Part shown: positions 35,994 through 44,987 of the stretch, one piece after another
How the letters are laid out: each line of letters starts with the position of its first letter
How positions within the stretch are numbered: position 1 is the first letter of the stretch
NCBI GenBank assembly: GCA_004134995.1
Contig: REGP01000002.1
Coordinates: 1,116,001-1,180,000, forward strand
DNA: 64,000 nucleotides
Reading direction: 5' to 3'
From: Oxalobacteraceae bacterium CAVE-383
Lineage (GTDB): Bacteria; Pseudomonadota; Gammaproteobacteria; Burkholderiales; Burkholderiaceae_D
Notes under the pieces: model-generated
What the model was told of the DNA's origin: nothing
What the model saw: only the letters and a program-made list of their open reading frames with translations
Databases searched by the model: none
Translations under genes and position numbers: made by a program

Positions 35994-37287
35994 ACGTGCG
36001 CTCAATATCGCCTTGCTGGCGCACTCCACCAATCCGCGCGGCGGGGTAGTGCATGCGATCGAACTCGGCGATGCGCTGCAGGCGGCCGGCCATGCCGTCA
36101 CCTTGCATGCGCCGGATGCGGGCGGACGCGGCCTGTTCCGCGCCACGGCGTGTGCATTCAGCCCGGTAACGGCGACCGCGCTTGCCGCCGGCGCCGATCT
36201 GGAAACGCTGGTGCGCCAACGCATCGATGACTATATCGCCTGGTTCGAGCGCCCTGAAACGCCGCATTTCGATATCTACCATGCCCAGGACTCGATCAGC
36301 GCCAATGCGCTGGCGACGCTGGCCGAGCGCGGCGCCATTCCGGGCTTCGTGCGCACCGTGCACCATCTCGATCAGTTTGACGACGCGCAATTGACGGCCT
36401 GGCAGACGCGCGGCTTCATGCGCGCCGACAGGGTCTTGTGCGTCAGCCGATTATGGCGCGCCGGGCTGGCCGCCGATTACGGCGTGCAGGCCAGCGTCGT
36501 CGGCAACGGCGTCGATACCGCGCGCTTCACGCCGGACCCTGATGAAAACGACAAGGCGCTGCGCCTGAAGTACGGCCTGCGGACATCGGCCGATAACGCC
36601 GGCGCACCGGTGTTCCTGGCGGTCGGCGGCATCGAGCCGCGCAAAAATACGCTGGGAATCCTGCAGGCGTTTATCCGCATCTTGCGCGTATTTCCGACGG
36701 CGCAACTGATCGTCGCCGGCGGCGCCAGCCTGCTTGATCACGGCGACTATCAGCGCCAATTCCATGCGCAGCTGCAGCAGAGCGGCATTGAAACCGGTCC
36801 GGGCAAATCCCTGGTTTTCATCGATCGCGTCGAAGATGCGCAGATGCCGGCCCTGTTCCGCAGCGCCGATGCGCTGGTGTTCGCCTCCCTGCGCGAGGGC
36901 TTCGGCCTGGTCGTGCTGGAAGCGATGGCCTGCGGCACGCCGGCGGTGGTGTCGCGCATCGCCCCATTTACCGAATATCTGAAAGGCGGCGACTGCGCCT
37001 GGGCCGATCCGCTGGAACCGGCCTCGATCGCCGCCGGCATGGCCCACGCCTGCGGCATCGGCGTGCGCCAGGCCTTGCGCAGCGCCGGCTTCGCGGCGGC
37101 GGCGCGCCATACCTGGGCGCAGTCGGCTGCGCAGCATCTGGCCGTGTATTACGAATACCTGGCGTCGCGCTCGTATCCGTTTGCCGATGCCGATGCGCGA
37201 TTAATGTCCTTGTCCGCGGCGGCTTCGCGCGCGCAATCCCAATCCTTATCCAATCCTCAATTTCAATCGGAGAAACCACATGCCTGA
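35986..37287 (+). CDS. Glycosyltransferase family 4-like, MSMEG_0565 family
   Basis: 433 residues, GT-B fold: N-terminal [25 protein letters not shown], then [12 protein letters not shown] in the linker, [13 protein letters not shown] and the C-terminal donor-site stretch [25 protein letters not shown] with the E-x7-E motif. A glycosyltransferase is a constant member of Nit1C clusters and suggests that the pathway passes through a sugar-linked intermediate or product. The C-terminal ~25 residues are low complexity and overlap the next gene. Confidence 0.88.
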   Translation: MSERALNIALLAHSTNPRGGVVHAIELGDALQAAGHAVTLHAPDAGGRGLFRATACAFSPVTATALAAGADLETLVRQRIDDYIAWFERPETPHFDIYHAQDSISANALATLAERGAIPGFVRTVHHLDQFDDAQLTAWQTRGFMRADRVLCVSRLWRAGLAADYGVQASVVGNGVDTARFTPDPDENDKALRLKYGLRTSADNAGAPVFLAVGGIEPRKNTLGILQAFIRILRVFPTAQLIVAGGASLLDHGDYQRQFHAQLQQSGIETGPGKSLVFIDRVEDAQMPALFRSADALVFASLREGFGLVVLEAMACGTPAVVSRIAPFTEYLKGGDCAWADPLEPASIAAGMAHACGIGVRQALRSAGFAAAARHTWAQSAAQHLAVYYEYLASRSYPFADADARLMSLSAAASRAQSQSLSNPQFQSEKPHA

Positions 37288-37564
37288 AATGCACTTCAGC
37301 GTCCGCTGGCCGGACAACAGCACCAGCGACTGCTACTCGCCGTCACTGGTCGTCAAGGAATACCTGGAAGTCGGCAAGAGCTACAGCGTCGCCGAATTCG
37401 TCGAAAGAAGCCGCACCGCGCTCAATATCGGCAGCGAGCGGGTGCGCGAGAAATTCGGCTATGCCTGTTCGTCGGCAATGGACCAGCTCGGCCGCATCGA
37501 GCAGGAAGCCAGCCGCTTCGATCAGCAGAACGCGCAGGTGGTGGTCGAGGCTTTCAAGCCCTGA
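37280..37564 (+). CDS. Small nitrogen-starvation protein, MSMEG_0570 family
   Basis: 94 residues: [21 protein letters not shown] start, then [37 protein letters not shown], a hallmark of this family of Nit1C-associated proteins. It has no known activity and may be a chaperone or structural partner. ATG at 37280 lies in the end of the glycosyltransferase gene, with GGAG eight bases before it. Confidence 0.86.
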   Translation: MPEMHFSVRWPDNSTSDCYSPSLVVKEYLEVGKSYSVAEFVERSRTALNIGSERVREKFGYACSSAMDQLGRIEQEASRFDQQNAQVVVEAFKP

Positions 37565-37608
37565 CCGCTGTCTTTTATCTCATTCACCATCGCCCATCGG
37601 AGGCAATC

Positions 37609-38928
37609 ATGCACGCACCCTATCCCGCCGCGCAGGCGAAACCGCCGGCCAAGCATTACCCGGTATTGATCATCGGCGGCGGCCAGGCCGGCCTGTCGAT
37701 CAGCTATTACCTGAAACAGCAGGGCATCGCCCATCTGATCCTGGAAAAGAACCGGCTCGGCCATGCCTGGCGCAGCGAGCGCTGGGACACCTTTTGCCTG
37801 GTCACGCCGAACTGGCAATGCACCTTGCCCGGCTATGCCTATGCCGGCGATGATCCGTACGGCTTCATGAAGAAAGAGGAAATCGTCGAATACATCGACG
37901 GTTACATCGCCTCGTTCCAGCCGCCGGCGGCCGAAGGCGTGGCCGTGACGCGGCTGCAGCGCAACGCCGATCATGTGTTCGAGGTGGAAACGTCGCAGGG
38001 CGCGCTGACGGCCGACCAAGTGGTGGTTGCCGTCGGCGGCTATCACCTGCCGGTGATTCCGCGCGTGGCCGAAAAGCTCCCGCCGAGCGTGATGCAACTG
38101 CATTCCTGCGATTACCTGAATCCGGAATCGTTGCCGCCGGGCGAAGTGCTGGTGGTCGGCACCGGCCAGTCGGGCTGCCAGATCGCGGAAGATCTGCATC
38201 TGAGCGGGCGCCGCGTGCATCTGTGCGTGGGCGATGCGCCGCGCGTGGCGCGCCGCTACCGCGGCAAGGACGTTGTCGAATGGCTGGACCTGATGAAATA
38301 TTACGACCTGCCGGTCGAACGCCATCCATTGGGCACCGGCGTGCGCGAAAAGACCAATCACTACGTCACCGGCCGCGACGGCGGGCGCGACATCGATCTG
38401 CGCAGGTTCGCATTGGAGGGCATGCAGCTGTACGGACGCTTTGAGAACATCGAGGACGGCGTCGCCACCTTCGGCGACGATCTCAAGCGCAATCTGGATG
38501 GCGCCGATGCGGTCTCCGAAAGCATCAAGGACGGCATCGACAAATACATCGCCGCCGAAGGCATGGACGCGCCGAAGGAAGCGCGTTACGTGCCGCTGTG
38601 GGAGCCGCCTGCCGATATCGCGCGCAGTCTCGACGTGGCCGGCGGCAAGATCGCCGTGGTGATCTGGTGCATCGGCTTTCGCACCGACTTCGGCTGGATC
38701 AAGGCCGACATTTTCGACGAACGCGGCTATCCGGGCCATGCGCGCGGCGTGACCGAGGTGCCGGGCCTGTATTTCCTCGGCTTGCCGTGGCAATACACCT
38801 GGGGCTCGGGCCGCTTCTCCGGCATTGCCCGCGACGCCGGTTATCTGATGGGGCATATCGCGGCGCATGCCGCGGCAAACACAGACAGCAAGCAGGCGCG
38901 CCATGCCGAAACATCGAGAACAGCTTGA
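37609..38928 (+). CDS. Flavin-dependent oxidoreductase, MSMEG_0569 family
   Basis: 439 residues with two Rossmann motifs as in flavin monooxygenases: FAD site [16 protein letters not shown] (~residue 17) and NADPH site [17 protein letters not shown] (~residue 180). The family is the oxygenase member of Nit1C and could oxidise an N-containing intermediate. It begins 44 bp after the previous gene with GGAGG as SD, and its end overlaps the acyl-CoA synthetase start by 26 bp. Confidence 0.9.
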   Translation: MHAPYPAAQAKPPAKHYPVLIIGGGQAGLSISYYLKQQGIAHLILEKNRLGHAWRSERWDTFCLVTPNWQCTLPGYAYAGDDPYGFMKKEEIVEYIDGYIASFQPPAAEGVAVTRLQRNADHVFEVETSQGALTADQVVVAVGGYHLPVIPRVAEKLPPSVMQLHSCDYLNPESLPPGEVLVVGTGQSGCQIAEDLHLSGRRVHLCVGDAPRVARRYRGKDVVEWLDLMKYYDLPVERHPLGTGVREKTNHYVTGRDGGRDIDLRRFALEGMQLYGRFENIEDGVATFGDDLKRNLDGADAVSESIKDGIDKYIAAEGMDAPKEARYVPLWEPPADIARSLDVAGGKIAVVIWCIGFRTDFGWIKADIFDERGYPGHARGVTEVPGLYFLGLPWQYTWGSGRFSGIARDAGYLMGHIAAHAAANTDSKQARHAETSRTA

Positions 38929-40819
38929 CGCCGCATTGAGCGATCGCGCCGCTTTCTGGGGCGAACAGGCGCGCCGGATCGATTGGGAAACCGATTTTTC
39001 CTGCGTGCACGATGCGTCGAATGCGCCGTTTTCGAAATGGTTTGTGGGCGGGCGCACCAATCTTTGCCATAACGCCGTGGACCGGCACCTGGCCGGCCGC
39101 GCCGGTCAGCCGGCATTGATCGCGGTATCGAGCGAAACCGGCGACGCCGCGACCTATCGTTACAGCGACCTGCATCGGGAAGTCAACATCATGGCCGCCG
39201 CGCTGCTGGCGCTGGGCGTGCGCAGCGGCGACCGCGTCCTGATTTATCTGCCGATGATCGCCGAAGCCAATTTCGCCATGCTGGCCTGCGCCCGCATCGG
39301 CGCGGTGCATTCGGTGGTGTTCGGCGGATTCGCCGCCGCCGGGCTGGCGCTGCGCATCGACGATGCGCGGCCGATGCTGGTCATCAGCGCCGATGCCGGA
39401 TTCTCCAATGGCAGGATCGTCCCCTACAAGCCGCTGCTGGACCAGGCCATCGGCATGGCCCTGTGGAAACCGCCGCATGTGATGATGATCGATCGCGGGC
39501 TGGCGCCGTTCGCCATGCTGCCGCGGCGCGACTGCCTGTACCGCGATCTGCATGCGCAATATGCCGATGCCTCGGTGCCGTGCGAATGGCTGGAGTCGAA
39601 CCGGCCGTCGTATATTTTGCATACCTCCGGCACCACCGGCAATCCGAAGGGCGTGCAGCGCGACGTCGGCGGCTATGCGGTGATGCTGGCCGCGTCGATG
39701 GATAAATTATTCGGCGCGCAGGCCGGCGAGACCATGTTCGCCACCTCCGACATCGGCTGGGTGGTCGGCCATAGCTATGGCGTGTATGGTCCGCTGTTGA
39801 CCGGCATGACGACCTTGATGCATGAAGGCACGCCGCTGCGGCCCGATGGCGATGTCTGGTGGCGGCTGGCGGAGCGGTATCGCGTCAATCTGATGCTGAG
39901 CGCGCCGACCGCGATCCGCCTGCTGAAGCGCCAGGGCAGGGGATTGGGACGGGATGCGGACCTGTCCTCGCTGCGCGCACTGTTCCTGGCCGGCGAGCCG
40001 CTCGATGCGCCCACCGCAAGCTGGGCCGAAGCCGCGCTCGGCAAGCCGGTGATCGATCATTACTGGCAAACCGAATCCGGCTCGCCGATGCTGGCGCTGC
40101 CGCATGGCGATGCGGAACTGCCGCGCAAGACCGGCTCGCCGGGTTTGCCGGCCTTCGGTTTCGATCTGGAAGTGGTGCGCCATGGCGAATCGGATATCGA
40201 CGGCAAAACGGAGGCGGCCGGCTCGCCCTGCGCCGCCGGCGAGCGGGGCGTCATCGTGGTGCACTATCCCTTGCCGCCGGGCTGCTTCAGCACCCTGTGG
40301 GAAAACGACGCGGATTTCAGCCGCATCTACTGGTCGCAAAGAAACGGCCGCTGGGTTTATTCGACCTTCGACTGGGGCGTGGCCGACGAGGACGGCCATG
40401 TGCATGTGCTGGGGCGTTCGGACGACGTCATCATCGTCGCCGGCGGCCGCTTGGGCACGCGCGAAATCGAGGAGGTGATGCTGGGTCATGAGGCCGTGGC
40501 CGAAGTCGCCGTGCTCGGCGTCAGCAGCCGCCTGCGCGGCCAGGTGCCGATTGCGCTGGTGGTGTTGAATCGCGCGGCGTCGCCGGCATACGATGGCGAT
40601 GCCGGCCGCGGCCGGCTGGAAATCGCGCTTGGTGCGGCCGTCGCGGCAGCCCTGGGCACACGTGCCCGGCCCCGGAAAATCGTCTTCGTGGACGCTTTGC
40701 CGCGCACCCGTTCCGGCAAAGTCCTGCGGCGCCTGATCCAGACGCAGATCGGAAAAACGCCGGGCGCCGACCTGGCGCAGGCGGTCGAGCAGGTGCATGC
40801 ACTGGTGGCGGCCGGCTAG
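38903..40819 (+). CDS. PrpE-like acyl-CoA (propionyl-CoA) synthetase
   Basis: 638 residues, full acetyl/propionyl-CoA synthetase architecture: an N-terminal FSKWFVGGRTNLCHNAVDRH block, ATP-site TSGTTGNPKGVQRD, YWQTESGSP, hinge LGRSDDVIIVAGGRLGTREIEE and the C-terminal catalytic lysine in PRTRSGKVLRR. Closest in style to PrpE, so it probably activates a short carboxylic acid as CoA ester. The start at ATG 38903 lies inside the flavoprotein gene, so it is co-transcribed with Nit1C. I do not know it as a core Nit1C member; it may use the acid released by the nitrilase. Confidence 0.88.
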   Translation: MPKHREQLDAALSDRAAFWGEQARRIDWETDFSCVHDASNAPFSKWFVGGRTNLCHNAVDRHLAGRAGQPALIAVSSETGDAATYRYSDLHREVNIMAAALLALGVRSGDRVLIYLPMIAEANFAMLACARIGAVHSVVFGGFAAAGLALRIDDARPMLVISADAGFSNGRIVPYKPLLDQAIGMALWKPPHVMMIDRGLAPFAMLPRRDCLYRDLHAQYADASVPCEWLESNRPSYILHTSGTTGNPKGVQRDVGGYAVMLAASMDKLFGAQAGETMFATSDIGWVVGHSYGVYGPLLTGMTTLMHEGTPLRPDGDVWWRLAERYRVNLMLSAPTAIRLLKRQGRGLGRDADLSSLRALFLAGEPLDAPTASWAEAALGKPVIDHYWQTESGSPMLALPHGDAELPRKTGSPGLPAFGFDLEVVRHGESDIDGKTEAAGSPCAAGERGVIVVHYPLPPGCFSTLWENDADFSRIYWSQRNGRWVYSTFDWGVADEDGHVHVLGRSDDVIIVAGGRLGTREIEEVMLGHEAVAEVAVLGVSSRLRGQVPIALVVLNRAASPAYDGDAGRGRLEIALGAAVAAALGTRARPRKIVFVDALPRTRSGKVLRRLIQTQIGKTPGADLAQAVEQVHALVAAG

Positions 40820-40927
40820 TGCTTAGCAGCGGCGCCGATTGGGGCGGCGAAAAATGCTCGATGATGCGATGGATATTTATTGCGTTGAATTGATGCCGGG
40901 CGCTACGGCTTGCTCTGGCGATTTTCT

Positions 40928-41308
40928 TTATATGGTGATCACAAGATCGGTGTAGGCTCCAAGATGGCCGTCTGCAGTAATAAGTCGAAGCGGCTCGGAC
41001 AGTGCTTGCGCCACTAAAATGCGATCGAACGGATCGCGATGAATATCTGGCAGATCGCAGACCAATGCGGCGTGCGCCGCACGCACCGGAAGCTCCTTGA
41101 ATCCGCTGGCCTCTATTTCCTCCACCAGCTGGTGCACGTCTGCATCCAGTTTTCCCAAGCCAATTTTTATCGACGCTTCCCATATGCTGGCGCTGCTGAC
41201 GAAAACTTCATCTGCGTCCGTAATGAGTTTCCGGGTGGCCTTGCTCAGTTTTCGGCTGCCCGTGACTGCCCATAGGTAAATGTGCGTATCCAGAAGCAAT
41301 CGCATCAA
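40928..41308 (-). CDS. VapC-like PIN-domain toxin
   Basis: 126 residues with the PIN acidic set: LLDTHIYLW (first Asp), SASIWEASIK (Glu), HRDPFDRILVAQA (Asp) and LITADGHL (Asp). PIN toxins are Mg-dependent ribonucleases that cleave tRNA or rRNA. It overlaps the antitoxin start-to-stop by 4 bp, the usual order with antitoxin first. Convergent with the PrpE-like gene. Confidence 0.92.
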   Translation of the reverse strand: MMRLLLDTHIYLWAVTGSRKLSKATRKLITDADEVFVSSASIWEASIKIGLGKLDADVHQLVEEIEASGFKELPVRAAHAALVCDLPDIHRDPFDRILVAQALSEPLRLITADGHLGAYTDLVITI

Positions 41309-41541
41309 CGACCCTCAAAGGCAGCAAGGATGTCATCAGGCAGCGGAGCGTCGAAATCCTCGGCGATGCGGACCTTGCCTTTCAGTCCGCCAAAACGCCG
41401 CAAGACTTTAGGCGGTTTTATCGAGACCAGCCGCACGGTGGGTATTCCAGCCTTGGCAATGATAATTTCCTCGCCGCCGGCAGCGGCATCCACCAACCTC
41501 GAAAAATTGGTTTTTGCGTCGTGAATATTAATGGTCTGCAT
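41305..41541 (-). CDS. Phd/YefM-family antitoxin
   Basis: 78 residues: MQTINIHDAKTNFSRLVDAA is the Phd DNA-binding start, followed by GEEIIIAKAGIPTVRLV and a looser C-terminal toxin-binding tail ending DDILAAFEGR. It neutralises the PIN toxin encoded next and should repress its own promoter. The TTAGTCCA direct repeat just upstream is a plausible operator. Confidence 0.93.
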   Translation of the reverse strand: MQTINIHDAKTNFSRLVDAAAGGEEIIIAKAGIPTVRLVSIKPPKVLRRFGGLKGKVRIAEDFDAPLPDDILAAFEGR

Positions 41542-41568
41542 GATTGCTCCTGATAGATGAAACGCATG

Positions 41569-41586
41569 TTAGTCCACATTAGTCCA
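41569..41586. promoter_or_regulatory. Direct repeat, candidate autoregulatory operator of toxin-antitoxin pair
   Basis: TTAGTCCA occurs at 41569-41576 and 41579-41586, spaced 10 bp (one helical turn), 28 bp upstream of the antitoxin start. Two sites on one DNA face suit cooperative antitoxin dimers. Confidence 0.5.
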
Positions 41587-41836
41587 GTCGTCAATAAAAC
41601 ATTCTTTTTGGCAATAAATGGTATTGGAACTTATGCCCCAAGGTATGAAAAATTGGAATATCTTGCGGCCCGAAATGTCAATTTACTTGGCGTCCGCCAA
41701 AATATATCGTTCGTCTCACGTAAACACATGTCCGCGGCAGGGTTGATTGGAACCCGCGCGGTGCATGAAAAAAGCATGATTCACAAAATAGTGTAGAGAC
41801 AACGCCGGTCGGGAAAATCAAGCGACGCAACCACGT

Positions 41837-41857
41837 CCGAACGCCATGCGCGTTCGG
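41837..41857. promoter_or_regulatory. Perfect inverted repeat in the leader of the Rieske gene
   Basis: CCGAACGC (41837-41844) and GCGTTCGG (41850-41857) with a 5-base loop, ~75 bp before the ATG at 41933. It could be an operator or a leader hairpin. The rest of the 391-bp gap 41542-41932 is AT-rich near the toxin-antitoxin pair and carries no believable gene; a clean promoter was not identified. Confidence 0.45.
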
Positions 41858-41932
41858 CAGGGGACAACTGCGCCCTCGATTTCCGATGGCGCCCGACGGG
41901 GACATATTCAAGCAGCGACAGGAGAACGATAG

Positions 41933-42298
41933 ATGAAGAAGATTTTCGTGAGCAAGGAGAGCGATCTGGCGGACGGCGCGCGTCAACTGGTGCGCGAAGG
42001 CGAGCTGGAGATCGGCGTGTACCGGCGCGGCGCGGCGCTGGTGGCCTACCGCAATCTGTGCGTGCACCAGGGCGGTCCGGCCTGCGAGGGCATCACCATG
42101 CACAAGGTGGTTGAAGTCATCCGCCCGGACAAGACCTCGGCCGGCCTGCGCTTCGACATGAATGAAGAACATATCGTCTGCCCATGGCACGGCGTCGAAT
42201 ACGAGCTCAAGACCGGCGCCTGCGTGGCGGACAAGAAACGCAAGCTCAAGAAGTACGAGGTTGTCACGGAGGAGGGAAATATCTATGTGCTCGCCTGA
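41933..42298 (+). CDS. Rieske [2Fe-2S] protein
   Basis: 121 residues. Cluster ligands are visible as C-V-H (CVHQGGPACEG) and C-P-W-H (VCPWHGVEYELKTG), i.e. CxH...CxxH, but the spacer is ~43 residues, much longer than in most ferredoxins (15-17). It has no membrane anchor. It may be an electron donor or a subunit of an oxygenase, though no Rieske oxygenase alpha subunit is encoded nearby. First gene of the 41.9-49.2 kb plus-strand run; SD AGGAG eight bases before ATG. Confidence 0.85.
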   Translation: MKKIFVSKESDLADGARQLVREGELEIGVYRRGAALVAYRNLCVHQGGPACEGITMHKVVEVIRPDKTSAGLRFDMNEEHIVCPWHGVEYELKTGACVADKKRKLKKYEVVTEEGNIYVLA

Positions 42299-42620
42299 TA
42301 CCACAATGGATGCCGCTTCCGGAATGGCCGGCGTCGCAGCCTATCTGGAGCGCCAGATCGAACGCGCCAACGCCGTCATGGAAACCGACCACGAATTCTA
42401 TCCGGAGCCGATGGAAGACGTACAGAAAGTGCTGGCATTGGCGGTGCGCCTGTACGTCGCCAATTACCACGCCGGCCAGAATATTTCGATCTTTCCGGAA
42501 AAGAGCGGCGTCTCGGCCACCGACGTCATGATCGCTTGCACCCGCATGCTGGAAGCGGTGAACGTGCAATTGTTCGAACTGGGCATGTTCCAGACCTGGT
42601 CCAACCATTCCAATCATTGA
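42285..42620 (+). CDS. Unrecognised 111-residue helical protein
   Basis: Starts inside the end of the Rieske gene (14-bp overlap), with GGAGG seven bases before ATG. It looks all-helical (AAYLERQIERANAVM; VQKVLALAVRLYVANYHAG; VMIACTRMLEAVNVQLFELG), with no signal peptide or cysteine motif. No family recognised. Tight coupling to the Rieske gene and the amidohydrolase suggests an enzyme subunit or chaperone. Confidence 0.72.
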   Translation: MCSPDTTMDAASGMAGVAAYLERQIERANAVMETDHEFYPEPMEDVQKVLALAVRLYVANYHAGQNISIFPEKSGVSATDVMIACTRMLEAVNVQLFELGMFQTWSNHSNH

Positions 42621-42652
42621 GCGGCGCATTCGTCAAAATTAAGGAGATGCAA

Positions 42653-43858
42653 GTGGAATTACCTACCAGCGGCGCCAATCACATCATCAACGAGGATTTC
42701 GATACCTCCAGCCACCTGGCGCACGCGCGCAAGCAGGCCATCGAGCGCAATTACAAGGATTTCCTGATCGTCGATGTGGATTGCCACCACTATGAAACCG
42801 AACGCTTCGCCGAGATCATCGAGTACATCGAGGATCCGATCCTGAAGCAGCTCGCCAAGTCCGCCCAGCGCACCGGCAAGACGCTGATGGCGCGGCGCGA
42901 AGGCCATCAGGACATGGGCGGCCGCGTGCTGCGCTATCCGATGCGCAAGACCGAAAAAACGCCGCCGGGCCAGGACCGCGACGCCGCGCTCAGCCATCGC
43001 TACATGAATGCCTTCGGCGTCGATTATGCCGTGCTGTTCCCGACCGCGATGCTGTCGCTGGGCCTGCACCCGCAGCCGGAGTTCGAAGTCAGCCTGGCCT
43101 GGGCCTATAACCGCTGGCTGGTCGAACGCGTGCTGGCCGACAACCAGCCGCGCATCAAGTCGCTGCTGTACCTGCCGTTCAACGATCCCGAAGCCAGCTA
43201 CGAGATGGTCAAGGCCTTCGCCGGCAAGCCGGGCGTGGTCGGCTTCATGGTCACCACCGTGCGCTACAAGCCGGTGCACGACAACGTCTACATGAAGGTG
43301 TATCGCCTCATGGAAGAGCACAACCTGCCGCTGGCCTTCCATGCCGGTTTCAATTCCGCCGACCGCAGCTTCGAGCAGGCCAACCGCTTCATTACCGTGC
43401 ATGCGCTGGGCTTCACCTTCTACAACATGCTCAATATCTTCAACTGGGTGGTCAACGGCTTGCCCGAGCGTTTCCCCAAGCTGAAGGTGATCTGGCTCGA
43501 AAGCGGACTGGCCTGGCTGCCGTTCTGCATGCAGCGCATGGACAACGAATACATGATGCGCAGCTCGGAATGCCCGGCGCTGAAGAAGCTGCCGAGCGAA
43601 TACATCACCGATATGTTCTACGGCTGCCAGCCGATGGAAATGACGGCCAATTCGGAAATGCTGGAGCAGACCTTCAAGTTCATCAAGGCCGATACGCAAC
43701 TGCTGTACGCCTCTGATTATCCGCACTGGGATTTCGATGCGCCGAGCGTGATCTACGACCTGCCGTTCCTGAACGAAAGCCAGAAGCGCGCCATCCTGGG
43801 CGGCAATGCGCAGCGCGTGTTCAATCTACCGTTCACGGAGAAGCTGGCGAAGATTTGA
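42653..43858 (+). CDS. Amidohydrolase 2 family (ACMSD/resorcylate-decarboxylase-like) protein
   Basis: About 402 residues, TIM-barrel metal hydrolase. Blocks: FLIVDVDCHHYETERF, LPLAFHAGFNSADRSF (histidine ligand), VIWLESGLAWLPF and LLYASDYPHWDFDAP (Asp/His). In this family the reactions are decarboxylation of aromatic acids or hydrolysis. Start: AAGGAG touches the ATG at 42647 directly, while a GTG at 42653 has the right 6-base spacing, so the GTG is preferred. It follows the small helical gene by 32 bp. Confidence 0.86.
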   Translation: MELPTSGANHIINEDFDTSSHLAHARKQAIERNYKDFLIVDVDCHHYETERFAEIIEYIEDPILKQLAKSAQRTGKTLMARREGHQDMGGRVLRYPMRKTEKTPPGQDRDAALSHRYMNAFGVDYAVLFPTAMLSLGLHPQPEFEVSLAWAYNRWLVERVLADNQPRIKSLLYLPFNDPEASYEMVKAFAGKPGVVGFMVTTVRYKPVHDNVYMKVYRLMEEHNLPLAFHAGFNSADRSFEQANRFITVHALGFTFYNMLNIFNWVVNGLPERFPKLKVIWLESGLAWLPFCMQRMDNEYMMRSSECPALKKLPSEYITDMFYGCQPMEMTANSEMLEQTFKFIKADTQLLYASDYPHWDFDAPSVIYDLPFLNESQKRAILGGNAQRVFNLPFTEKLAKI

Positions 43859-43905
43859 GGTTTCTTTTTTTGATTCTCTTTTAATTCCAAAAAGATGGAG
43901 AAGAC

Positions 43906-44955
43906 ATGAAATTGAGCAGGCGCTCGGTGATCCGCGGTTTGGGGCTGTGCATGCTGGCCGGCGCGCTGATGCCGCCGGCCGGGGCGCAATCGTCGCATGC
44001 GATGGCGAGCTATCAGGGCGGCGACCGCGAACAGAAACTGGCGGCGGCCGCCAGGAAGGAAGGTTCGCTGCTGCTGTATACGGCCATGCCGCGCGAATAC
44101 GTCACGCAGCTCAACGATGTGTTCGAAAAGAAATACGGCGTCAAGGTGATCGTCTGGCAGGCGGTCGGCGAATCGATCCTGCAGCGCGTGCTCAACGAAA
44201 ACCGCAGCGCGCCGGCGGTCGACGTGATTCACAGCACATCGACCCTGCTGGAAGCGCTGGCGCGCGAAAACATTCTGCAGACGATCCATTCGCCGGTCCA
44301 GAAAACCCTGATCCCGGCCGCGCTGCCGAAGAATCACATGTACGCCTCGGATTTGCAGTACGTCATCGTGCAGGCCTACAACACCAACAAGGTGAAAAAG
44401 GAAGACCTGCCGAGAACCTATGAAGATCTGCTGGATCCGAAATGGAAAGGCAAGCTCAGCATCGAAGCGTCGGACAACGACTGGCTGGCCTCGGTCATCA
44501 ACGACATGGGCACGGAAAAGGGCACGCAATACTTCAAGGATCTGGTGGCCGGCAATACGCTGTCGGTGCGCCAGGGGCACACGCTGCTGACCAGCCTGGT
44601 GGCCGCGGGCGAAGTGCCGCTGGCTCTGACGGTGTATCAGTACAGCGCCGAGCAGGCCAGGAAGAAGGGTGCGCCGGTCGACTGGTTCGCCATCGAGCCG
44701 GCGGTCAGTATTTTCAGCGGCGTGGGCGTGGCCAGGAAAGCGCCGCATCCCAACGCCGCGCTGCTGTACTACGACTACATGCTGGGGCCGGACGCGCAGG
44801 CGATCCTGGCCCGGATCGGCTACCCGCCGACCAGCACGCTGGTCGAGTCGCCCCTGAAAGGCCTCAAGATCAAATATCTGGACGGCGCCGAGCTGCTGGA
44901 CGGGCAGGCCAGGTCGGAAGCGCAGTTCAAGACCTTGATCAACAGCAGCCGCTAG
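43906..44955 (+). CDS. Periplasmic ABC substrate-binding protein, family 1 (orphan), copy A
   Basis: 349 residues with a Tat-like or Sec signal (two arginines early, hydrophobic LGLCMLAGALMPPAGAQS). It then has the Fe/2-aminoethylphosphonate-type binding fold: EGSLLLYTAMPREY, VFEKKYGVKVIVWQA, DLLDPKWKGKLSIE, GAPVDWFAIEPAV, APHPNAALLYYDYML. Three more copies lie at 50344, 51467 and 53928. No permease or ATPase of the matching type is nearby; the ABC genes that follow are of the metal type. Ligand unknown. Confidence 0.88.
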   Translation: MKLSRRSVIRGLGLCMLAGALMPPAGAQSSHAMASYQGGDREQKLAAAARKEGSLLLYTAMPREYVTQLNDVFEKKYGVKVIVWQAVGESILQRVLNENRSAPAVDVIHSTSTLLEALARENILQTIHSPVQKTLIPAALPKNHMYASDLQYVIVQAYNTNKVKKEDLPRTYEDLLDPKWKGKLSIEASDNDWLASVINDMGTEKGTQYFKDLVAGNTLSVRQGHTLLTSLVAAGEVPLALTVYQYSAEQARKKGAPVDWFAIEPAVSIFSGVGVARKAPHPNAALLYYDYMLGPDAQAILARIGYPPTSTLVESPLKGLKIKYLDGAELLDGQARSEAQFKTLINSSR

Positions 44956-44987
44956 GCTGCACAGCACAAGGACAGAGGAAAAACGGC

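Noticed and set aside
37522-39060. Open frame of 512 codons on the minus strand
   Set aside because: Antisense to the clear flavoprotein gene and the start of the PrpE-like gene; composition typical of a mirror frame.
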